Assembly: GCA_964016885.1 (NCBI GenBank)
Contig: OZ024743.1
Span: 190,091,404 to 190,155,403, forward strand
DNA: 64,000 bases
From: Eledone cirrhosa
Taxonomy: Eukaryota; Mollusca; Cephalopoda; Octopoda; Eledonidae
Direction: 5' to 3'
Position numbers and translations under genes: made by a program. Shown piece by piece: positions 1 to 10,554 of this stretch. Under the pieces are notes generated by a model. The model did not search any database. It was not told where the DNA came from and worked only from the letters and a program-made list of their open reading frames with translations. Every line of letters begins with the position of its first letter. The stretch's first letter is position 1.

Positions 1-2432
1 CAATATACACAGAAATTGAAGAGAAACTGTGTTGCACTCTCTTATGTAATCAGTAACATAATCCATGATATATTAAAAAAATGATATATATAAACTGCAT
101 TAGGAGAAAATTAGTGACGGAAATATATGAATGTTTATTTAAGCGATCGCTAACTGGAAGTGTTGACATTTGAAAATTTTAAAGAAGTGAATCTTAAAAT
201 AAGCAATACAATTATTTATATTTAATCAACAATAACGAAATTTAGTAGATAAATTATGTAATATTCCTTCATTATTTATTCAAAGTAATCCAACTTATTT
301 TACAAATGGATAAAAAAATATATTCTGGATGAAGTCTCGCACTCCTTACTTTAATATAGTTTAGATATTGCAAAGCTACCCAACTGAAGTCTGCATGGAA
401 AATGACATTAATCCTTTAGAATTTAAACCAGCTGTATATGGCCAGAATTCTCTCACTTCTTTCTATTCAAACAAGCTGTAAATAATATCAAAATCTCAAA
501 TTCAATATCATGTGAGATAATTATGTGAAATAAAGCCTTTACTGTAAAAATCCAATTGTAAATATAGAGTAATGTAAATGCTAACAGGTTCAAATCAATG
601 AAAATGATAATGAGATGAATGTTAAAGACGAGGAAACTTCATCGATACAATAATCAGGAATTAACTTTTCATTTTGTCATTGTGTAAAACATATGACTAC
701 CAGAATATAATGTTTGTTGAGAAAATATTTAAAATTCAAAACACAATTCAATGGTTAGAATTAGAATGAACAAATGTAACTAAATTTCAATGAGCTTATA
801 TTATGTTTTCATTACTCGATAGTAATTTCTAATTGGTGACAGGAAGGATAAAGAAAAACAGCCAAACAAAAGGCAACAGGGACCCATCGCTAGTGTTCGT
901 GCCACAATAAAATGCACTTGATAGAATGCAGAAATGTATGTATATGATCTTTATACCCTCAAGCTTCACTTGAGCACTGCCTCAGTCTGTGAAGGCCTGT
1001 CCAACTATTTCTTGTGGGGAAGGTAGATGTTAAAAGATCATGATGATATTTAATGCTCATTGCCTTAAATATGTTAACACAAACATGACTAAATTTTTCC
1101 ATGTGAATGTTATTACTGAATGATATCTCCTAGTAATTTATTCTCTAAAATATAATTTTTATATCAATTCATGTAAAATATTGTATAGATACTTAATTAT
1201 TCACCCATTACCATTTTGGACAGAATTGTAGAGTCTATGCCTAACATGTAATAATTAAAATAATATTTGTCATTGACTAATATTGTTTATTTTCTCACTG
1301 CATATTTCCTTGCAATTAATGCTCACTGATTGAAATATATTAACACATTCTCACTACAGCTACTTTTTCTGTGTACATTAGCTGTTCGGTAAATTGACAT
1401 ATTAAAAGGAATATTATAGGGAAATTTTGTCGTTAATTCTACAAATTGTTTTCTGTTCATACTTTGTCAAACTGAACTTCTGGGAATTTTAACCAAAAGC
1501 ATTCTAATATGGTATAATTTATGAATAAAATTTTGATTAATTTATCAAACAATATATATTTTATGCAAATTTTGAGATTTACATTAATTTTTACATATCA
1601 CCTTCAAGTTAATATAAGGTTATGTTTGACTTCTTTACTGAGGTAGGAAAATGTGTATCCAAAGACCAGTGACTAGCATCTGCTGAGTAAGGTTAAAAGT
1701 TAATGGGCAGTCTGAATTTGAACATCAGAGCTGAAGGGAAACTTTAGATAGGATAAATTCTTCCAGAGGGGAGCAATTCTGTAGTGTAAGGATTGGCTAA
1801 AATTCATTAATGTGGTATTCAATTATTGATAAATGTTGTTCAGATAGAGCTTGTGGTTATATTTTAATTGTAAACTGTCATCAAATTCAGAAGAAAACAC
1901 ACTACTAAAGAAATATATAAGGAGACTAGATACAGAGGACTTGGCAGTAGGCAAGAGCTTGTTGTTGCTGTCCAAGCCAGCTCTTATTCAGGATACTTAT
2001 GGCAAAAAGCATTCCAGATTTGATTGTCCCATCTATTGCTTTTTGTATATTTTAAATTATACTAGTCAATAAAAGCTATTTTCCAACAGTGGCCTATATT
2101 TGAGGGCAATCTGAAATTTCTAGCAGATGAGTATATTTTTAGAGTCCCTCTCATTTGATTACAAGTAGTTGAAGTGTGCTGGAGAGTAAACTGTCTCTGT
2201 CTTTGTATGTTCGGCCCTTGTGGCCAATAATAAAGAAATCATTATTCATGTGGGCTTTTGTTGGGGTGGGTGGAGAATGTGTTTTTGTTATTCAAAGTAT
2301 AATGGCTTTATATTTTGTCACATTTATAGTTTTGTAGCTCTGAATAATACATTCAGTTTCATTCTTCCAAACTGTAAATTAAATATAGGTCATGAAAAAT
2401 GATAAATTTATTCAGTGTTTTTTTCCTATCTC
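1..2432. other. AT-rich background, no gene seen
   Basis: No open reading frame here looks like a protein; the longest are short and low in complexity. I see no recognisable repeat family except scattered AT-rich simple sequence. It could be intron or intergenic DNA. Confidence 0.6.
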
Positions 2433-2439
2433 TTCAACT

Positions 2440-2502
2440 AATAATGGTGTCTGATTTAGGCATGTTGTCTGACACTCTACCAATTCTATCCATCCACCAC
2501 CT
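2440..2502 (-). repeat. Internally deleted tRNA-derived SINE fragment
   Basis: The right part (about 2463-2500) matches the tRNA-like head of the SINE family that is complete at 8199-8386. The left end keeps a trace of the SINE 3' tail (ttaggca). The body is missing. It is the first of three SINE pieces lying in a row in the same orientation and separated by ttcaa-aataat-like spacers. Confidence 0.5.
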
Positions 2503-2510
2503 TTCAACTA

Positions 2511-2690
2511 ATAATTGTTTCTACTTTTGGCACAAGGCCAGCAATTACCCAGTACATTACTGGTACTTTATTTTATCGACCCTGTAAGGATGAAAGGCAA
2601 AGTTAACCTCGGCGAGATTTGAGCTCAATCCGTAAAGGGACATAACTCTGTTGCAAAGCATGGCGCCCGACCCTCTACCTATACTGCCAA
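2511..2690 (-). repeat. Octopod tRNA-derived SINE, type 1, minus strand
   Basis: On the minus strand the copy has a tRNA-like head with an A-box-like stretch (TTGGCAGTAT...) and a B-box-like GAGCTCAAATC. A family-specific body follows (AGGATGAAAGGCAAAG read on the plus strand) and then the tail region with cacaaggccagcaatt. The match to other copies in this window is seen directly. The assignment to an octopod SINE family (perhaps one of the OK/OR1/OR2 group) is from memory. Such elements are copied by LINE enzymes in trans. Confidence 0.85.
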
Positions 2691-2700
2691 TTCAAATAAT

Positions 2701-2921
2701 GTTTTCTGATTTAGGTGCAAGACCAACAATTTTTGTGGGAGGAGAAAGTCAATTAAATCGAGCCCTGTTCATTATGGGTGCTTTATTTTATTGACCTCAT
2801 AAGGATGAAAGGCAAAGCTAACCTCAATGTGATTTAACTCAGAAGACAAAGAGCCGTAACTATCATATATGCCACTATGCATGCTGTTCAAAATTCCACC
2901 CATACTGTCAATATACCGCAT
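2701..2921 (-). repeat. tRNA-derived SINE, type 2 with central insert, minus strand
   Basis: Shares head and tail with the type 1 SINE, but has about 30 extra bases in the 3' half (around 2735-2768, gaggagaaagtcaattaaat...). The copy is diverged. It lies directly next to a type 1 copy in the same orientation, the same arrangement as at 17693-18095. Confidence 0.7.
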
Positions 2922-2939
2922 TTCCACTAATAATAAAAT

Positions 2940-3665
2940 GATTTCTAATTTTCTGAATTTATTCAATGCATATATTCTCATCTTCATCTAATCTGATTCA
3001 TTTGCTTATTCTTTTTCAGAATGTTATTTTTTTTTTTTCCCCCATTAAACAATAACATATAAGGAAGATATAATAACTTGTCTCATAATAATGTTGATCA
3101 GATCTATGATTAAAATTGTTGTAGCCAGTACCATTTACCTTTTCAGAGATTTATAGAATTAGATAACTGAATGTGTATTTCTCTTTGTCAAGGTAGTAAG
3201 TTGTGATTTGAGGGAAATTTAGCAACTATATTTAGCAGAATATTCCTCAGAAATATTCTTGTTGTATGGTCCATTTAAAAAATGTTATCATTAAGCAATG
3301 ATTTTACTAAAACACTAAAACAGGGAAGAATAGAAAAATAGATAATAATGCACTACTGGGCAAGAGGATCGAAAATTAAATGTATTTGTAAGGAGTAATC
3401 TGCTATAGAGAGGAGATAGGATAAAAATGAAGGGAAGGTAAGTCAAATTGGAAATGAGTAAGGAGAATGTTGTCAAATCTGAGAAACTATTACAATTTAA
3501 CTGATTTCAGTCACTTGACTGTGCAATGCACTGCTTTGATTTAATCAATCATTGGCCTCAGTACTTCTTTGTTCAAGTCTGGAACCTATATTATCAATAT
3601 TTGTTTTGTTGAACTGCTAAGCTGCAGGACATAAACACAGTCACAGTCATGAATGTACCCCCCCT

Positions 3666-3697
<32 letters not shown>

Positions 3698-4044
3698 CAA
3701 AAATGAAAATGCTGATGTTACATAAATCGTTTAATCATTATAATTAATTCAACGGTTCTCCCATGCAATCATGAAGTCTTTCATGCATTTGATGTTGTTA
3801 TGTGAACGAGATCCTCAGATGAAATCCGATTTACTGATATGCAACTGGCAGGAAATAAACACACGTCCTTCTGCTTGTGTGTCCAGCAGACATATGAATG
3901 TTGAAAGCGTTCTCCTGCTTGCTCCTGTTTTTACCAAAACAATCTCTTTGGAACAAAATATATTTATATTTATTTATATATATACACCATCATGTATATA
4001 TATAGACGATGGTCTTCTGCTGCTTCTGTGTACCAAATTCTAAT
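2940..4044. other. AT-rich stretch with a (TA)n array, no gene seen
   Basis: A pure TA dinucleotide array lies at about 3668-3697, and a shorter TA/TTTA-rich patch at 3960-4005. The open frame at 3771-4043 has no recognisable domain and ends in simple sequence, so I do not call it a gene. Confidence 0.55.
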
Positions 4045-4494
4045 AACAAGGCATTGGGGAGACCCAAGATGACCTGGGATGAAGTGATAAAAGCTGACTT
4101 TGCCCAATTGCACCTCCGGCGTTACACAGTAATACAGAAGACCTGACTTCCCACAGGTACAAGCCAAAGCTGAAGCATATAGACAATATGCTCACATCCC
4201 CTCCCATTGCAAAGTGATCGTGGAGATGTTATGACAAAAAAGCACCCAGTCCACACTGTAAAGTGGTTGTGTAGCCGCCATGGTAAAAAAAGCACCCAAT
4301 ACTCATTGTAATCGAGGTTGGTGTTAGGAAGGGCATTCAGCTGTAGAAATCAAGCCAAAATCAGTTCTGTATGAGCAAGACATGTTCACCCGACCTGGCA
4401 TTGCCCACAACAGTACAACCCATCTAACCCATGCTAGCATGGAAAAATGGATGTAAAAACAGTGATGATGATGATCATCATCATCACCATGAGA
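4045..4494 (+). mobile_element. 5'-truncated RTE-like LINE, 3' end with (GAT)n tail
   Basis: The left edge translates in the plus direction as the last residues of an RT protein (GAPKMTWDEVIKADFAQL...IQKT then stop at about 4145). A 3' UTR follows with two spaced aaaaagcaccca motifs, ggaagggcattcagctgtag and cccatgctagcatgg, and a gatgatgatcatcatcatcacc tail. I recognise this layout from memory as the 3' end of an abundant cephalopod RTE-type LINE. Only about 450 bases remain, so it is a dead fragment. Confidence 0.7.
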
Positions 4495-4639
4495 CTATAG
4501 TAGAAATCCCAAGAGGGAAGGTAGCAGGGCCGAGCCCACATCCACGTTTTTGTGAAACAAACTCACCAACTACAGAGCCATGTTTGGTATATATATTATA
4601 TACATATATTGTTAAATTAAGGTCATCTAAGAGATAATT

Positions 4640-7600
4640 TAACTTTGTAATATTTTAAGTGTTTAAATTGAAATATTATGTTATTTAATTTCTTTGTATC
4701 TTAATGTTGTTTGTTCATTTTAAATGAATCTGACTAGAAACCTACTCTTATACTACATTGCTGTGGATTATTATGAACAGCACCTTATTAACACTTTTTG
4801 AAGAACATTTTCACCTGCATGATTGGTTTCATCACCTTTGCTTTCAGGTATTGATTATGACATTTGATTGGAGAGCAGCATAATCAATATACAGTGAGCT
4901 AGAACAAAGGAACATATTCTCAATTATTCTTTCACTCCTTTTCTCTCCTCTTTTCTCAAAATGTATTTCTTCCTTTATTCAGTTTTATCCCTCTCAAATA
5001 TTTGTCTCACAATGTATTTCTATGTTCATTAATTTAATTATTTGCTGTACAGAGAACACTCATAGAAGGAAAGGGTGTCTGTTTTATCTGATTGTACAAG
5101 TTAAGCAATGGTAGCGGTTAATATAATATTAACCACTACTACTATGCATATACAATATTGGGTATATGTAGTTTATGTACTGAACATGATTAGCAGAAAC
5201 AAATTACATAAAATCCTGTAAACATTATATAACAATATAAAATATATTATATACTTTATAGAACTATTGAATATTGGATAAGGTAAAAAATATAAAGGGT
5301 AAAACTGTACATTGTTAAGTTCATTTTAAAATGTACAGATGTGGTAGAAGACAAATGAGCTTAAACTTAATCATTTTGCATTAGTAAATCTATAATGTTT
5401 AACTGCTCCTTGCCTCACACTTCTTAAAGTCTGAGATGGGTTATCAATATCATCAACAGCATTAGTAGTTGCATCTGGGCTGGGACAAATAGTTTTGCAG
5501 AATAAGTCATCTTTCATGAAGTATCTTTCTGAAAATGCTTCTGGATTCTGAATTTTCTGAAGGCTGTAAGATGATAACTTTGTAAAACATTAGTTTCTGT
5601 TGCCAATGTATGAAATGACATTATAAAGGGATTCTATCATAACACAGAATTTTGGTTTGTCAAAAAATGATTCATTGCTTTTATCATTCCGGCTATCTCT
5701 GTTGTCATCAATGAGAACTTCATTCACTATTTTTCTTTTGTTAACACTAAGTATCCAGAGTCTCTCTCGGTGTCTTCTAACTAGAGAATGACATCGACTT
5801 CCAAAACATGTTTTACCCGCTCGCTCCGGTATTCAATGAACATCACCCTCCGAGAATAATTCCAAACTACATCCCACTCTTTAAAGTACTGGCTAAAAAA
5901 GATTCAGTGCCTTTCATGAAGCTGTGAACTGATTTCCTCTGATTGCCGTCATCTATTACCTTAAGTACTTCTGTCAAATATCAGACTGAATTTGAAGACA
6001 TCTTCCTGGTATTTATGCACTTCCACAATGTAATGCAAGTTGCACCAATCATTATAGATGTGCCTCATGAAACATGGTTTCTTGGAGATAATAATACACT
6101 GGTAGTTGGTGAAGTATGTCCTATGAAACTAGACTTCTTGCTGACCCCTCTAATACCATTAAGTATTAAAATATACATACCATCTGCGTTCATGCAACAT
6201 AACACAGAAACTATTCTTTACTTAATTTATGATCATGTATGTGGGTTTCATTCTTTAAAATTTTAAGTATTCTATGGTAGTGCATACCAAAAACCAACCT
6301 ACTTTTATTGCTATTATACATGTGAGAATTTAGGAGCCCTTCATACTTAAATCATTTGATATCTTATATTCTGATATTTCTAGGTGGGGTACTGCTTGCT
6401 TTACCACAGGTTACAAATGTCTTGATGATTCAAATGTCTTGATGATTCTGTGACAGTCCAGCTTGGCTACATTACTTTGAAATGCTACTGTAGAAACTAC
6501 CACTTCATTACTATCTTCTCAAAATTGTTTTCTTCGTACTCTCATACACTTTTTGCATTAACATATAAATCTTTATCAACATTATATTTCAAAGGAAATG
6601 CTATAAAGTTTGTCTTTAGTCTTATGCAACTCCAAATCTGTTTCCTTTTTAACATCAAAGCTTTTTGTAATGTCTGATGTATGGTACATGGCAGAAAAAT
6701 GCCTAATCATTGAAATATCAATGATAATTGCCTAACAACACAACTAGTGTTGTTTTGCATGCAGTTGTTATTAGCACAGTGCATACTGTGCTCTCATCCT
6801 GAAGCTACTAATCTGGCATAATAAGTAGTAATCAAAAATAAACATACAAAGTTTAGGCTACTTTCATCTGACTTTATTTTTGTTTCTGAGTGTGATTTAG
6901 ATGTGAAAGCAAATTACACCCAGCTTATATCATGATATTGTAAGATTATATATAAAGAAAGTCAGTTTTACTTAATGGTTTTTCGGTACATACAACATCT
7001 CACTGTGAAAATGTAATTTTTGTTAGAGGAGAATGTGAAAGGATAAGAAAGCTTAAGCGACAGAATATAAATTTGAAAAAGCGTAGGGAGATGGGAGGCA
7101 CTAGTAAGATAGGGGTATTTTGTGAGAAGGGAAGGGTATATTTATTAAAAGAGATGTTTAAAGTCAAATAATAAACAGGGTGGTTTCTTGTGCCACTTGC
7201 CTTCAGTTTATAATTTTGACACTACCCCATTACCCTGATATCCACCCAGTACATATAATAAAACTATCTGTAGGATATACAGTTCTCTCTCAGACAACTG
7301 CCACAATATTTCTTTTCTATTATGATCAAGAACAATATTATTGAGTGATTTTAATAAAAGATTCATGATGATTCTATCATCTTTATTTGATATTCAGTAC
7401 TTACCTATCCCCCAAGAATGTATACCCCAATACCATTGATTGATAAAAGCTGGTGGTGGAAATGAACATTCATATCTACTCTAACTTTGGTCTAGTTCAG
7501 TTTATCCAGTATCCAAATTAATGGTGTAACTAAGGTTTAGAGACAGGTCCCTGTATCTGAAATACTGAGTTCTGGATTCCTTGAATATAAGAAAAAATTT

Positions 7601-8186
7601 GATATGTCTTTCCTGGAAAGCTTTTGATCATAGACCTGTTCTATCAGGGTTGTTCAAGCCTAAACAGTAACAACATATTTTTCATACTCTCAAATATCGA
7701 TTCTCCCTTTCTGATATATTATAAAATATCCTGATTATATATAGTGATATATTTTTCACTCAATCTGTTGTTTTTTTTTGCTTACTATTTGTACATACTA
7801 TTTCTTTTACTTTCAAGCAATTTCTCATTCTATCTCAAAGAGCATCTTTCTCTATATCTCTACCTAGCATCCTTTTTGTACATACTATTTCTTTCATTTG
7901 CATTGAATGTGTAATTCCACAGAATATTGAAGAAAAGAAAGAATGTCAAAATTGTTTGAGAATTTTTATTTCTTTATTTCTTATGTCATTGCAAGGAATC
8001 AAATTTACAAATTAGGGTAACCACTGACTGATTCAATCTTGGGACTTATTTTATAGATATTAGTGGTAGGGGAAAAGACTTAACTTATATGATTTAAAAG
8101 CATCTGTCATTTAGCTTCGTACTTGAACCTTTCTGTTCTAACCAGAGTAATGTCTTACATTCTCATATGACCTTCAAAATTTCAGA
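4640..8186. other. AT-rich background, no gene supported
   Basis: No convincing gene. A minus-strand stretch at about 5780-5905 reads through 36 codons of varied composition (SQYFKEWDVVWNYSRRVM...), then meets stops, and could be a decayed coding fragment. A 17-base unit is repeated in tandem at about 6412-6446 (caaatgtcttgatgatt). The longer plus-strand frames (5943-6266, 6450-6677) show no recognisable domain. Confidence 0.5.
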
Positions 8187-8398
8187 AAGATAAATAGTTG
8201 TTTCTACTTTAGGCACAAGGCCAGCAATTAACCAGTGCATTACTGGTACTTTATTTTATCGACCCCGTAAGGATGAAAGGCAAAGTCAACCTCGGCGGGA
8301 TTTAAACTCAGATCGTAAAGGGACGTAACTATGCTAGAAAGCATGGCGTCCGACCCTCTACCAATACTGCCAATCCACCGCCCTGGAAGATAAATAGT
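8187..8398 (-). repeat. Type 1 SINE with 12-bp target-site duplication, minus strand
   Basis: The SINE body is 8199-8386. It is flanked by the perfect 12-base direct repeat aagataaatagt at 8187-8198 and 8387-8398, as expected for LINE-mediated retroposition. Head, B-box-like region and tail are all present, so this is one of the best-preserved copies. Confidence 0.9.
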
Positions 8399-8446
8399 AC
8401 ATTTAATATATGTACTCAGGAAGATAAATAGTACATTTAATATATG
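8385..8446. repeat. 28-bp tandem duplication overlapping the SINE target site
   Basis: A 28-base unit (starts ggaagataaatagtac) occurs at 8385-8412 and 8419-8446, giving a period of 34. It includes the right target-site duplication of the adjacent SINE and its last two bases, so the duplication seems to postdate the insertion. Confidence 0.75.
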
Positions 8447-8514
8447 CCTAGTCTTTATTTTCTCAATCTCAGTCAGATGAAAGATAACATAGTCTTGTTA
8501 TTATATAGAAAAAG

Positions 8515-8705
8515 GGTGGGGGATTGGCAGTATCAGTAGAAGGTCAGACGCGATGCTTTACAGCATAGAGTTACGCCGCTTTATGGTCTGAGTTCATATC
8601 CTGCTGATGTTCACTTTGCCTTTTATCCTTACGGGGTTGATAAAATAAAGTACCAGTAATGTACTGGGATAATTGCTGGCCTTGTGCCAAAAGTAGAAAC
8701 AGTTA
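8515..8705 (+). repeat. Type 1 SINE, plus strand
   Basis: Reads in the plus direction: ggattggcagtatcagtaga (A-box region), gtctgagttcatatcc (B-box region), the family body, then ggccttgtgccaaaagtaga at the 3' end. It is slightly diverged from the minus-strand copies. Confidence 0.85.
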
Positions 8706-10028
8706 TTAATGAGTGAGATCAATATTTCCTTTTATTTTGTTGGAGTTGATGTCAATAAACAAATTACCTTCACTTAGCAGTGGATTAGAAGAATTGTTAG
8801 AGTATGAGAGAAAATGCTTAGTCATATCTGTTCTAGGTCTTTGCCTTTTGAGATCAAATTCTGCTTTAGTACCAAATGGCCAGAAATGATTAAATGTGAG
8901 TACCCAGTTTAACATGCTGTTAAATAGCTGTTAAATAGCATGGTTGGTAGGTATAATGAGCATGATGAGCGTTCAGCCAGTAGGAACATATTCTTATCCA
9001 CACGGATTTGGTTCTGGTTTAAATATATTTCATTTAATTTATGCTGCTAATTAACTACTGTTGAGAAACATATTAGAGGAACATATTCTTATCCACTACA
9101 CTCTCTGTGTCTTTTAATCTGCAAATTAGTGCTTAAGTAGGAAATCATCAAGGGGAATAACTATATATTTTGCGCCAATTCCCTTTGCTTGATTGCAATA
9201 AGATCATGATCGTTTTGTAAAACATTTTCTTTTTTCAGTCCTCAGGGAAATAATCTCTTTACATTTTCGTATAAAATATGTTTACAAATGAAAGCAATGA
9301 AATCAATTTCAATAAAAAATATTATTTTACACATCATTCATGACATTGGATTGTGAGTAAAGCATATTTTTCTTCCATAAATTTTCTTTCTCTTCTTATT
9401 TATCTCTCTTCACCTCTCTCTTCTCTAACTTCGTTTTTATACATTCTCATTTTTTTTTTTTATAGTATCCTAATTTTAAAAATTTTATTTTCTCATTGGT
9501 AATGGATTATTTTTCTTTTTCTTTTCTTTGTTCAATAGTTCATATGTTTTGTTTTCTTTCTTTGCTATCTGAGTCTTCTGGATTTTGCCTTCTAACATTT
9601 CCTCTCACGTGATTTTATTTCCTATCTTTCTCATACTTAATCTCGCTTTACTGCATCTCTTTAATTCCCCATGGAAACTACTCTCCTTCTAAATAATATC
9701 CTTTCATTCTTACCCCGTCTCTATTATTTTTTACATCGTCTTCCAACTATTGCTAACTTGCTGAAACATCGACTATTGCTAACTTGCTGAACCATCGACT
9801 ATTGCTAACTTTCTGCCGATCTGCATATTTCACATACTAATGTCCTTGTCATATGACACTGTTCTGTAAATTCAGAAAACCTTGTTTCATTCATAGCTCA
9901 ACAATAAATATATCTACGACACTCTATACAATTCTCAAGGCATCAGAAATAGCATGAAATAGCATGAAATGTTCATTATATTACGTTCTTTGTAGCTGAA
10001 AGAATTTCCTCTTTGACACTTCAGCTTC
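8706..10028. other. AT-rich background with a 26-bp tandem repeat
   Basis: No gene seen. A 26-base unit (cgactattgctaacttgctg...) is repeated almost three times at about 9744-9820, with the last copy diverged. A ten-base unit agcatgaaat is doubled at about 9951-9970. Confidence 0.55.
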
Positions 10029-10554
10029 GAAATGGAATATAAAATAAACCTATGGTTCCATCGAACCATCTATATAATACGAAAAATAACAGAATGTCGT
10101 ACACATGTACTACATTGACAATCAGCCTATCATAATATATCTCTATATATATATCTTCCAGAGGCTGCATTGGAAACCTTTTAGGAACAGTTATGGAATA
10201 TATAACGTCGTCGCTAACTCTTATCACCTACTTATTTTAAAAACTCCGGGGGATAAAAAGCAAAGCCTGCTTTGTGGGTATTTGAACTCAGAATAAAAAA
10301 AAAAACGTCATTAGATTTTGCAAATGATTATGTCTGACACTCTAACGTTTCTGTTAATAAACCACCTCAACAACAACAATAACAACATCAGCAATGATGG
10401 TGATGATTTCTTATATTGGCCACCAGAGCCGAAGATATTCGAGATAAAACAATGATTAGAAACTATATGGAATGGGCATTAAATCAAAGGCAAAACAATG
10501 GATATGACAATAACAATAAGTGTAATAAATAGTCACAAAAAGAATACAAATAAT
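10029..10554. repeat. ~530-bp direct repeat, left copy, flanking a LINE
   Basis: This segment recurs almost completely at 13471-13999, just beyond the other end of the LINE at 10555-13470. By eye the two copies differ at roughly 3% of positions plus small indels. Inside it are a decayed minus-strand SINE (about 10225-10378, with B-box-like tatttgaactcagaa) and a decayed LINE 3' terminus (about 10405-10554, gatttcttatattggccacc). Sequence to the left (before 10029) and to the right of the second copy (after 13999) does not match, so the arrangement has the form of an unusually long target-site duplication. Confidence 0.8.

Noticed and set aside
1851..2587. Three short plus-strand frames
   Set aside because: No domains, AT-rich composition, and the last one overlaps SINE sequence.
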